Below are positions 1-6,632 of a DNA stretch of 12,062 nt, one piece after another; position 1 is the stretch's first letter, and each line of letters starts with the position of its first letter. Position numbers and translations under genes: made by a program. The notes beneath the pieces were generated by a model, which searched no databases, was not told the origin of the DNA, and saw only the letters and a program-made list of their open reading frames with translations. Source of the DNA: an uncultured Porphyromonadaceae bacterium (GTDB lineage: Bacteria > Bacteroidota > Bacteroidia > Bacteroidales > Muribaculaceae); NCBI GenBank assembly GCA_900550645.1, contig URTA01000073.1, positions 1-12,062 on the forward strand, read 5' to 3'.

Positions 1-16
1 TCTTGAAACAGTCCCC

Positions 17-24
17 CAAAGTTA
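17..24 (-). promoter_or_regulatory. Possible leftward Bacteroidetes -7 promoter element
   Basis: Read on the minus strand, this is TAACTTTG, an exact match to the Bacteroidetes -7 consensus TAnnTTTG and the same 8-mer as in front of three other genes in the window. It would drive transcription leftward, out of the window, divergent from the leucine-rich-repeat gene. No clear TTG -33 element is seen at the expected distance (a T-run lies there instead), so this is tentative. Confidence 0.35.
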
Positions 25-28
25 AATG

Positions 29-65
29 AAAGAGCCGTGAAAAAACAGCGATAAATTGGCTCTTT
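29..65 (+). terminator. Weak hairpin, possible terminator of an upstream gene
   Basis: An 8-bp perfect inverted repeat, AAAGAGCC (29-36) and GGCTCTTT (58-65), is followed by a T-rich run (TTTATTTTG). The loop is 21 bases, long for an intrinsic terminator, and no gene end is visible in the window. It could instead lie between two divergent promoters and have another role. Confidence 0.3.
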
Positions 66-69
66 TTAT

Positions 70-99
70 TTTGTGTTTCGCGCATTTTGGCTAACTTTG
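70..99 (+). promoter_or_regulatory. Promoter of the leucine-rich-repeat gene
   Basis: A -33-like TTTG (70-73) lies 18 bases before a -7 element TAACTTTG (92-99), matching the Bacteroidetes primary sigma factor (SigABfr-type) promoter form. Transcription should begin around 105, giving a leader of about 30 bases before the ATG at 134. Confidence 0.7.
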
Positions 100-133
100 C
101 GGATAATATCATTCACACTAAGACCAATTTGTA

Positions 134-2551
134 ATGAAACAACAGCTACTCACTTTGTCGCTCGCGCTCTTTACGACGTGCAGCGCATTTGCCGTAGGCG
201 AGACGTTCACACAGAATGGCGTTGTCTACACGGTGAAGGAAAACAACACAGTGGGCATCACCGATGCAACATCCGACTGCACGGGTGCCCTGACGCTGAC
301 CAGCAAGGTCACAAACGACGGCACGGAATACACCCTCGTGTCTATTGACGAGGATGCGTTCTACTGGGCAAAAATCACCAGCGTCAATATCCCTGCTACT
401 GTCAAGACCATTGACAAAGGCGCATTCCGCAGCTGCAGCAAGCTCGCCAGCGTGACATTTGACGAGGGCAGCCAGCTGACAACAATCGGCGACAACGCTT
501 TCTACGGTGCTGTTTTCCCCACGATAGCTATCCCTGAGGGCGTGACCTCAATCGGCGGCAGCTGCTTCTTCACCTGCACATCGATGACTTCCATATCTCT
601 TCCCTCTACCCTCACCTCAATCGGCACATCTTGCTTCTACAAGAGCGGCCTCACGTCGGTTTCCGTTCCCGCCAGTGTGACAGACCTCGGCGCAAAGGCG
701 TTCCTGTTTTGCAGCAAGCTGGCATCGGTGACACTCCCCTCCAACCTCACAGAGCTGAAGGACGGCACATTCAACGGCACAACTGCGCTCACGTCGATTG
801 CCATTCCGGCTACCGTTACCTCTATCGGTGACGAGTGCTTTCTTGACAGTGGCCTGGCCGGTGAAATCACTTTGCCGCGCGACCTTGCAAACATCGGCTC
901 TACCGCGTTCGTAAGATGCCCGCTCACGTCGTTCTCCGTGGCTTCTGGCAATACCAATTTCACAAAGGTGGGCGACTGCATCTATTCTTCAGACAAGCGT
1001 CTCCTCTACCTCTACCCCAGTGCTTGCGCCAATACAGAGGTGACTGTGGACAATGCATGTGTTGGCATTTCCGGTGGCGCATTCTTTGGCTCAAATGTGA
1101 CCAAAGTGACGCTGCCCGAAGGGTTCCGCGCATTTGACGAATCCTCATTCGAGGCTGCTGCTTCGCTCACAGAGATCAACATGCCCTCAACTGTCGTATT
1201 CCTCGGTGAGCAGTCTTTTGCCGGTACAGGTCTTACGTCATTCACAATACCCGAGGGCGTGGTGATGCTCCCCGATGCTGTATTTGCCAGCAGCCCAGCT
1301 CTCGCCACTGTGACACTCCCCTCATCGCTGACATACATGGGCATCCGCGTATTCTTCGGCTGCACATCGTTGGCAACAGTCAATTCATACGCATCGACAG
1401 CTCCGACGCTCGAAGACTGGTATGAGTCATACGAATCACCGTTCTACAACGTGCCTTCGACCTGCAAGCTCCATGTCCCCGCCGGCTGCAAGAGCAACTA
1501 CACCGGCAGCTGGACAGACGTGTTCACTTCGTCACGCATCATCGAGGATCTCCCCGGCTACGCAGCTGTCGAGACTATAACCCCGGCAGACGGCAACACA
1601 GTTGAGACGCTGACATACATACAACTGAACTATGCTGAAAGCGCCGGTTCATACTCGGTACAAGACAACGAACCCGCGATAACGGTACAGGCAGGCCCGC
1701 TCGCAGCCGGTGTTCCCGTAGGCGACATCGTCGCTGTTGACCACTGGACCGCATCGCTGGCAGGTACAGCCTCAAGCCTTACCCTCACTCCGCGCACCGC
1801 AAATGGCGCAGTACAGCCGCTCAACCTCGCCGAGGGCACAGATTATTACATTACAATCCCCGCCGGCATCGTGGCTGACAATACTGGCAAGGTCAACGAA
1901 CGTCGCGTGCTTCACTATGTGGGCAACTATGTGGAAGTTCCTTCTCTCCAGCCCTCTTCGTTCAACCCCGAAAACGACGCTACAATCCGCTACTTTGACG
2001 GCGTGACGCTCAACTTTGACGAGGATGTGACTGCAGTGCGCAGCAAACTGTCGTCTGCAAAATTCCTGAAAGGCACTATGAATGAGGACGGCACCGTCAC
2101 CGGCACAGACGCTCTCGGATATGACTTTGAGGAATGGTCGCTTACTTCCTCCAAGCGCAGCCCGCGCATCTGGCCCTCTGACATGGTCTACTACACAGTA
2201 TCTGTGACACTCGCCGACTATACCGACTACTACATGATTATCCCCGCCGGCATGTTCAAGAACGCAGCTGGCGTCGAGACCGAGCAGTTCATCCTGCACT
2301 ACAGCAACGGCACAACCGGCGTTAAACTGGTAGACGAAAGCGACACTGCGGTCATCGTACGCACAGGCGCAGGGACAATCACCGTCAACGCAGCCGATGC
2401 AACTGTTGAGGTATACACCATCTCCGGCATTAGCGTAGCCAACACACGCACAGTCAGCGGCGAAGCCAGCATCAGCGGCCTTGCCGACGGCATCTACGTG
2501 GTACGCACTACGCAGAACGGCACAGTCAAGACTGTGAAAGTCCGCATCTGA
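134..2551 (+). CDS. Secreted BspA-like leucine-rich-repeat protein with T9SS-type C-terminal domain
   Basis: This is an 805-residue exported protein. Residues 1-20 form a signal peptide (MKQQ, hydrophobic core, cleavage near AFA-VG). Residues about 67-460 are BspA/LRR_5-type leucine-rich repeats with recurring 'LTSIGxxCF' and 'ITIPEGVT' units. About 475-725 holds two related Ig-like (SbsA-like) domains, each ending in a similar strand: 'YYITIPAGIV...LHY' and 'YYMIIPAGMF...LHY'. The last ~78 residues, with 'VEVYTISG', 'GLADGIYVVR' and a basic 'VKTVKVRI' end, resemble a T9SS type A sorting domain. BspA-like proteins are known surface adhesins that bind host or matrix proteins; that role here is inferred from the family. 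The start is supported by the signal peptide and the promoter about 35 bases upstream. The gene stands alone, with its own promoter and terminator. Natural ligand unknown. Confidence 0.9.
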   Translation: MKQQLLTLSLALFTTCSAFAVGETFTQNGVVYTVKENNTVGITDATSDCTGALTLTSKVTNDGTEYTLVSIDEDAFYWAKITSVNIPATVKTIDKGAFRSCSKLASVTFDEGSQLTTIGDNAFYGAVFPTIAIPEGVTSIGGSCFFTCTSMTSISLPSTLTSIGTSCFYKSGLTSVSVPASVTDLGAKAFLFCSKLASVTLPSNLTELKDGTFNGTTALTSIAIPATVTSIGDECFLDSGLAGEITLPRDLANIGSTAFVRCPLTSFSVASGNTNFTKVGDCIYSSDKRLLYLYPSACANTEVTVDNACVGISGGAFFGSNVTKVTLPEGFRAFDESSFEAAASLTEINMPSTVVFLGEQSFAGTGLTSFTIPEGVVMLPDAVFASSPALATVTLPSSLTYMGIRVFFGCTSLATVNSYASTAPTLEDWYESYESPFYNVPSTCKLHVPAGCKSNYTGSWTDVFTSSRIIEDLPGYAAVETITPADGNTVETLTYIQLNYAESAGSYSVQDNEPAITVQAGPLAAGVPVGDIVAVDHWTASLAGTASSLTLTPRTANGAVQPLNLAEGTDYYITIPAGIVADNTGKVNERRVLHYVGNYVEVPSLQPSSFNPENDATIRYFDGVTLNFDEDVTAVRSKLSSAKFLKGTMNEDGTVTGTDALGYDFEEWSLTSSKRSPRIWPSDMVYYTVSVTLADYTDYYMIIPAGMFKNAAGVETEQFILHYSNGTTGVKLVDESDTAVIVRTGAGTITVNAADATVEVYTISGISVANTRTVSGEASISGLADGIYVVRTTQNGTVKTVKVRI

Positions 2552-2580
2552 CGATAAACATACAAACCGTATCATCTCTG

Positions 2581-2615
2581 GGGGTGTGCCGCGAAGGCGC
2601 ACCCCTTTGTCGTTT
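2581..2615 (+). terminator. Intrinsic terminator after the leucine-rich-repeat gene
   Basis: A 10-bp GC-rich stem, GGGGTGTGCC (2581-2590) with GGCGCACCCC (2596-2605), has one G-U wobble and a 5-base loop (GCGAA). It is followed by the T-rich TTTGTCGTTT. It begins 30 bases after the stop codon at 2551. Confidence 0.85.
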
Positions 2616-2625
2616 CTGAATGAGC

Positions 2626-2658
2626 GTCAGAGTCCTCAGAGTTCTCCGAGAACTCTGA
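2626..2658. repeat. Dispersed palindromic repeat, copy 1
   Basis: A perfect 11-bp inverted repeat, TCAGAGTTCTC (2636-2646) and GAGAACTCTGA (2648-2658), has a single central base. The 32-base stretch 2626-2657 matches 9050-9081 at 28 of 32 positions, including 19 consecutive identical bases (2639-2657). Both copies lie in the same orientation, just downstream of a terminator in a non-coding gap. This suggests a REP-like intergenic element or a common protein-binding site. Confidence 0.65.
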
Positions 2659-2742
2659 TTATGCGCACTGTCCCTGCCTTACCGCCCAATCATGCGCAGT
2701 CTGCACATTTTGGCACTTCTCTCTTTATGTCATGTTGTGTCG

Positions 2743-2781
2743 GATATGCAACCGCCGTTGAATCAACCCCGGTTGCATATC
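2743..2781. repeat. 39-bp nested dyad upstream of the pdxA-inositol operon
   Basis: The outer arms are perfect 12-mers, GATATGCAACCG (2743-2754) and CGGTTGCATATC (2770-2781). Inside them is a second dyad, GTTGA (2757-2761) and TCAAC (2763-2767), centred on base 2762. Only the two CC/CC positions break the symmetry, so 17 of 19 base pairs match. No T-run follows, so it is not a terminator. It ends 80 bases before the -7 element of pdxA and could be an operator or a cruciform-forming site. The rest of the 2552-2891 gap (2659-2742 and 2782-2850) shows nothing I can assign. Confidence 0.6.
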
Positions 2782-2861
2782 AGTTGCGCAGATTCTTCGG
2801 AATACGGATAATAAGCAGTGCGAGCGGCGGTGCAGATGCCCGGGGTGTCGGATTTTTTTAT

Positions 2862-2869
2862 TAACTTTG
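2862..2869 (+). promoter_or_regulatory. -7 promoter element of the pdxA operon
   Basis: TAACTTTG is an exact Bacteroidetes -7 consensus match located 22 bases before the pdxA ATG, implying a very short leader (about 15-18 bases). No good TTG -33 element is seen; the region upstream is GGTGTCGG followed by a run of seven T. A weak -33 would fit activator-dependent expression, and the 39-bp dyad lies upstream. Confidence 0.6.
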
Positions 2870-2891
2870 CAGTTCACAATACGATACAGTT

Positions 2892-4082
2892 ATGTCCAGA
2901 CATATTAGAGTCGGTATCACCCACGGCGACATGAACGGCATTGGTTATGAGGTCATAATCAAGGCTCTCGACGATGAGCTGATGCCAGAACTGTTTACCC
3001 CGGTGATTTTCGGGTCGGACAAGGCTATGGCGTTCTATCGCAAGACGTTGGGCTGCGGGGAGCTGCGCGTACGCCGCGTTGCGTCAGCCGCTGAGGCTTC
3101 GGACAATGCGGTCAATCTGGTGGACGTGATGACGGAGGATGTCAAGGTCAACCCAGGAGTGGCTGACGAGGCTGCCGGGCATGCGGCACTGCTCGCCCTC
3201 GAGGCAGCATGCGACGCGCTCGAGGCCGGCGAGATTGACGTGCTTGTCACCGCTCCGATAGACAAGAACACCATCCACGGCGAAGGGTTCGACTTCCCGG
3301 GACATACGGAATACCTCGAGGCGAAATTCCGCAGCGAGGAGGACGCTGACGGCGGCAAGGCGCTGATGATACTTTTCAACGAGATGCTGCGCGTAGCCCT
3401 TGTAACCACGCACCTGCCGGTGTCCAAAATAGCGGAGCATATCACGGCAGCATCGGTCACTGACACCGTGGAGCGGTTTGACGGTTCGCTGCGCCGCGAT
3501 TTCCGCTGCGAGCGTCCGCGCATTGCCGTGCTCGGGCTGAACCCCCATTGCGGCGACCACGGCATCGCCGGCGACGAGGACGATACGGTCATACGCCCGG
3601 CTGTCGATGCCCTGCGCGAGCGCGGCATCATGGCTTTCGGTCCGTATGCTGCCGACGGCTTTTTCGGCAGCGGCGCGTACCGCAAGTTTGACGGCGTGGT
3701 GGCTATGTACCATGACCAGGGGCTTGCGCCGTTCAAGACCATTGCCGGCACTGACGGAGTGAATTTTACTGCCGGACTGAAGTATGTGCGCACGTCGCCC
3801 GACCACGGCACCGGCTATGACATTGCCGGCAAGGGGGTGGCAGACCCGCTGTCTATGCGCCATGCCATCTATGCCGCACTCGACATACTGCGCAGCCGCC
3901 GCGACTTTGACCATGCTGCCCGCAACCCGCTCAAGCCATTGCAGGAGCGAAAGAGCAAGGACAAGCCGAAAGAGGGCAAGGAAGCCCCTAAGGAGACAAA
4001 GGAACAGAAACAGGAAGCCCAGGCAACGCCTAAGCCTGCCGAGGGCGACAAGCAACAGGAGGAACAATGCACTACGGAATAA
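2892..4082 (+). CDS. pdxA: 4-hydroxythreonine-4-phosphate dehydrogenase PdxA with a charged C-terminal tail
   Basis: PdxA oxidises 4-phosphohydroxy-L-threonine using NAD in the DXP-dependent route to pyridoxal 5'-phosphate. Family motifs are clear: 'GITHGDMNGIGYE' at the N-terminus, 'TAPIDK' (120-125), 'GHTEYL' (137-142), 'THLP' (173-176), 'NPHCGD' (217-222) and 'YHDQG' (273-277). H174, H219 and H274 have the same 45- and 55-residue spacing as the three metal-binding histidines of E. coli PdxA (166, 211, 266). The catalytic part ends near residue 345. Residues ~350-396 are an unusual low-complexity Lys/Glu/Gln/Pro tail absent from typical ~330-residue PdxA. The gene is first in a tight operon and its last 16 bases overlap the next gene. 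Grouping B6 synthesis with lipid genes may reflect PLP demand by serine palmitoyltransferase in sphingolipid synthesis, which is speculation. Confidence 0.93.
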   Translation: MSRHIRVGITHGDMNGIGYEVIIKALDDELMPELFTPVIFGSDKAMAFYRKTLGCGELRVRRVASAAEASDNAVNLVDVMTEDVKVNPGVADEAAGHAALLALEAACDALEAGEIDVLVTAPIDKNTIHGEGFDFPGHTEYLEAKFRSEEDADGGKALMILFNEMLRVALVTTHLPVSKIAEHITAASVTDTVERFDGSLRRDFRCERPRIAVLGLNPHCGDHGIAGDEDDTVIRPAVDALRERGIMAFGPYAADGFFGSGAYRKFDGVVAMYHDQGLAPFKTIAGTDGVNFTAGLKYVRTSPDHGTGYDIAGKGVADPLSMRHAIYAALDILRSRRDFDHAARNPLKPLQERKSKDKPKEGKEAPKETKEQKQEAQATPKPAEGDKQQEEQCTTE

Positions 4083-4777
4083 TAGCAGCCGGCGAGGGAA
4101 GCCGCCTCGTGCAGGAGGGCGTTGCACTGCCCAAGCCGCTCGTAGATTTGGACGGCCGCCCGATGATAGAGCGGCTTATAGACATTTTTGTGTCGCTCGG
4201 CGCAGAGTCTGTCAGCATAATTGTCAATGAGCAGATGACTGCCGTGCGGCAGTATCTCGAGGAGCTGAAGGGTCGTCTCGCCGTGCCTTTGACGCTCGTG
4301 GTGCGCACCACGCCCAGCTCGATGCACAGCTTCTATGAGTTGAGCCGCCTGATGCGCGGCAAGGGGCGGTTCATCCTCACAACGGTTGACACCATCTTCC
4401 GCCGTGAGGACTTCGCCCGCTATGTCGAGGCATACTCAGCCGCGCCGCCGCAGGTGGACGGCATGATGGCGATGACCACATACATCGATGACGAGAAGCC
4501 TCTCTACATCGACGTTGACGCGGATATGCGCATCACCGCTTTCCGCGATGCGCCCACCGGAGCAGACCGCTACATCTCTGGCGGCATCTACGGCCTGTCA
4601 GAGCGAGCCATTGACGTGCTGGAAAAGTGCCTGGCCGACGGCGTGAGCCGTATGCGCAACTACCAGCGTGCGCTGGTGGCTGCCGGTTTCGACATACGCG
4701 GCTACGACCTGGGCAAGATAATCGACGTGGATCACGCCGCCGACATAGACACAGCAAAACGTTTCATCGGCGCATGA
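4067..4777 (+). CDS. Sugar-phosphate-type NTP-transferase, candidate CTP:inositol-1-phosphate cytidylyltransferase
   Basis: This 236-residue soluble enzyme has the nucleotidyltransferase fold. The N-terminal loop 'AAGEGSRL' (7-14) with 'LPKPLVDLDGRPMI' (21-34) is the nucleotide-binding signature. 'TTVDTIF' (105-111) carries D108 in the usual metal-binding position. 'SGGIYGL' (171-177) and the C-terminal 'IIDVDHAADIDTA' (218-230), with D220/D222, fit the second metal site. The base and sugar specificity cannot be read from motifs. Sitting in one operon with a CDP-alcohol transferase, and near inositol phosphate synthase, it plausibly makes CDP-inositol from CTP and inositol phosphate, as in archaeal/Thermotoga IPCT. 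The start overlaps the end of pdxA by 16 bases. An AGGAGG (4057-4062) sits 4 bases before the ATG, rare in this phylum and possibly coincidental with coding sequence. Alternatives: another CDP-alcohol or a sugar nucleotide. Confidence 0.8.
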   Translation: MHYGIIAAGEGSRLVQEGVALPKPLVDLDGRPMIERLIDIFVSLGAESVSIIVNEQMTAVRQYLEELKGRLAVPLTLVVRTTPSSMHSFYELSRLMRGKGRFILTTVDTIFRREDFARYVEAYSAAPPQVDGMMAMTTYIDDEKPLYIDVDADMRITAFRDAPTGADRYISGGIYGLSERAIDVLEKCLADGVSRMRNYQRALVAAGFDIRGYDLGKIIDVDHAADIDTAKRFIGA

Positions 4778-4805
4778 GCGTGCGCCGCATACCACAGTAA
4801 CAGTT

Positions 4806-5681
4806 ATGGCAAATATCAAGATAGCGGGGGTGATGAGAGCTGGGGCATACTCGCCGAACCATATCGGCAATGATGCCGCCATCTTCAACGCCGCCGTGGA
4901 GCATCTGCGCAAGCGCGGATGCGAAGTGACCATCTACAGTGAGGAGGAGTTCCGCAATGCGCAGATTGAGGAGGACATAATCGTCAACATGTGCCGTGAG
5001 CAGTCGTCGATAGCACGCCTTCAGGAAATGGAGGATGCCGGCGCGTTGGTCATCAATTCCGGCCACGGCATCGAGAACTGCACCCGCGAGCGCATGACCC
5101 GCATGCTGCTGGGCAATGACATACCTTATCCCGAGAGCCTCATCGTCGATACCGACGAGAACATCACCGAGGCGTTGCAGCGTGCCGGCTTCGAGTCGTG
5201 CTGGATCAAGCGCGGCGATTTCCACGCCATGCACAAGGAGGATGTGAGCTACTGCCGCCACGCCGAGGAGGCGCAGGAGGTGCTGAAAGAGTACTTCTAC
5301 CGTGGCATCAAGCGTGCGGTCATCAACCGCCACCTCGTAGGCGACCTCATCAAGTTCTACGGCGTTGCCGGCCAGCCGTTCTTCTACTGGTTCTATCCCT
5401 TTGAGGCGGGACACGGCAAGTACGGGCTGGAGGCAATCAACGGCGCGGCACGCCACCTGAAATTTGACGAGCAGTACCTGCGCGACATCTGCCAGCGGGC
5501 TGCCGAGGTGCTTGACATCCGCATCTACGGCGGCGACTGCATCGTTGACCCCGACGGCTCGATACGCATCATCGACTTCAACGACTGGCCCAGCTTCGCG
5601 CCCTGCCGCGCCGATGCCGCGCCGTGGATAGCAAAGGGAATACTCGCCGCCGTAAAACAATACCGCAAGAAGAATGACTGA
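4806..5681 (+). CDS. ATP-grasp family enzyme of unknown substrate in the inositol-lipid operon
   Basis: This is a 291-residue soluble protein. I read it as ATP-grasp from 'SCWIKRGD' (131-138, probable ATP-binding lysine K135), 'HLVGDLIKFYGV' (176-187, with K183) and 'YGGDCIVDPDGSIRIIDFND' (241-260) followed by WPSF. D244, D257 and N259 are likely metal ligands. The first ~100 residues form a pre-ATP-grasp domain with 'NSGHGIENC' (84-92). ATP-grasp enzymes join a carboxylate to an amine or thiol via acyl phosphate; some, such as inositol 1,3,4-trisphosphate 5/6-kinases, instead phosphorylate inositols and end in a comparable Asp-x-Asn-x-x-Pro segment. The gene lies 28 bases after the NTP-transferase and overlaps the lipid transferase by 8 bases, so it probably acts in the same pathway. 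It could be an inositol-phosphate kinase, an aminoacylating ligase for the head group, or something else; I cannot choose between these. Confidence 0.8.
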   Translation: MANIKIAGVMRAGAYSPNHIGNDAAIFNAAVEHLRKRGCEVTIYSEEEFRNAQIEEDIIVNMCREQSSIARLQEMEDAGALVINSGHGIENCTRERMTRMLLGNDIPYPESLIVDTDENITEALQRAGFESCWIKRGDFHAMHKEDVSYCRHAEEAQEVLKEYFYRGIKRAVINRHLVGDLIKFYGVAGQPFFYWFYPFEAGHGKYGLEAINGAARHLKFDEQYLRDICQRAAEVLDIRIYGGDCIVDPDGSIRIIDFNDWPSFAPCRADAAPWIAKGILAAVKQYRKKND

Positions 5682-6624
5682 ACAGAAGAAATCACTCCGC
5701 CAGCAGTATCGCGAGACACTCAAGTCGGAGGACACTGAGGAATGGTTTGACCTCGTGTTCCACCGCCCGCTGGGCTTCGCGTGGGCGTGCCTGGCCAAGA
5801 AGCTGCACATTTCGCCCAATGCCATCACGATAGCCTCGATATTCCTGGGCCTCGGCGCGGCGTTGCTGTTTTGGTTTGACAATACATGGTACAACATCGC
5901 GGGGGCGGTGCTGCTGCTGTGGGCTGACACATTCGACAGCGCCGACGGCCAGCTGGCACGCATGACCAAGCAGTATTCACGCATCGGGCGCATACTCGAC
6001 GGCGTGAGCGGCGACATCTGGTTTGCCGCCATATATTCCGCTATTTGCTTGCGCGTCAACGCCACCTCGGAGTTCTTCGGGGAGTGGCCGTGGCTGATAT
6101 GGGCGGTCGCCGTCGTCACCGGCGTGTTCCACGGCATACAGGCGGCAATGGCAGACTATTACCGCCAGTTCCACCTCTTTTTCCTCAAAGGGAAGGAGGG
6201 GAGCGAACTCGACACCGCAGCAGACCTGTGGCAGAAGTTTCACGCCATGTCGTGGCGCAAGGACTTTTTCGCCAAGTTCACGCTCATGTTCTACACCAAC
6301 TATACTGTCGGCCAGGAGAAGCGCACCCCCGCCATGCAGCGGCTGCGCCGCACGCTCCATGACCGCTTCGGCAGCGTAGCCCCCGAGTCGTTCCGCCAGT
6401 CGTTCCGCGCTGCGAGCCGCCCGCTGATGAAATACACCAACATACTGTCGTTCAACACACGTTGCTTCGCCCTGTTTGCCGCCATCATCATCTTCCGGAT
6501 GCCGTGGCTGTATTTCGCTTTCGAGCTGACGGTACTCAACGCTTTCCTCATATATATGATATGGCGGCATGAACGCATCTGCCGCGAAATGACGCGCCGC
6601 GTAGAAAACGGCGACTTCAGATAA
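5674..6624 (+). CDS. CDP-alcohol phosphatidyltransferase, candidate phosphatidylinositol-type synthase
   Basis: This is a 316-residue integral membrane enzyme. Hydrophobic segments lie near 52-69, 72-86, 116-128, 139-157, 263-277 and 279-297; a basic soluble insert (~165-258) makes it longer than the ~200-residue norm. The family motif is present: 'DSADGQLAR' (88-96, with D88, D91, G92, A95, R96), G105 and D109. The normal fourth aspartate position (113) is glycine, with Asp at 114, giving D-x4-D instead of D-x3-D. 'SPNAIT' (47-52) is also typical. The family moves a phospho-alcohol between CMP and an acceptor hydroxyl. With an NTP-transferase upstream, CDP-inositol plus a lipid acceptor (diacylglycerol or dihydroceramide) is a plausible reaction. 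Alternatives are CDP-diacylglycerol plus inositol phosphate, or di-inositol-phosphate synthesis as in thermophiles. It overlaps the ATP-grasp gene by 8 bases, suggesting translational coupling. Confidence 0.87.
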   Translation: MTEQKKSLRQQYRETLKSEDTEEWFDLVFHRPLGFAWACLAKKLHISPNAITIASIFLGLGAALLFWFDNTWYNIAGAVLLLWADTFDSADGQLARMTKQYSRIGRILDGVSGDIWFAAIYSAICLRVNATSEFFGEWPWLIWAVAVVTGVFHGIQAAMADYYRQFHLFFLKGKEGSELDTAADLWQKFHAMSWRKDFFAKFTLMFYTNYTVGQEKRTPAMQRLRRTLHDRFGSVAPESFRQSFRAASRPLMKYTNILSFNTRCFALFAAIIIFRMPWLYFAFELTVLNAFLIYMIWRHERICREMTRRVENGDFR

Positions 6625-6632
6625 TTCGACCA

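Noticed and set aside
134..2551. Internal leucine-rich repeats as a CRISPR-like or DNA tandem array
   Set aside because: The periodicity is in the protein; the DNA units are diverged and of variable spacing, as normal for BspA-like proteins.
1772..2602. Minus-strand reading frame of 276 codons opposite the leucine-rich-repeat gene
   Set aside because: It starts within the terminator and its Cys/Val/Asp-rich product has no recognisable motif; the plus-strand gene is well supported.
2586..2864. Plus-strand reading frame of 92 codons in the gap before pdxA
   Set aside because: It begins inside a terminator hairpin, spans the palindromic repeat and the dyad, ends at the pdxA promoter, and its translation has no recognisable protein features.
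3084..4127. Minus-strand reading frame of 347 codons opposite pdxA
   Set aside because: Its product is compositionally odd (Leu/Arg-rich start that mirrors the Lys/Glu tail codons of pdxA), and pdxA on the other strand is certain.
4764..6137. Long minus-strand reading frame (457 codons) opposite the ATP-grasp and lipid transferase genes
   Set aside because: It is antisense to two genes with clear catalytic motifs. Long open antisense frames are expected in GC-rich coding DNA, and this one shows no coherent domain and no promoter.
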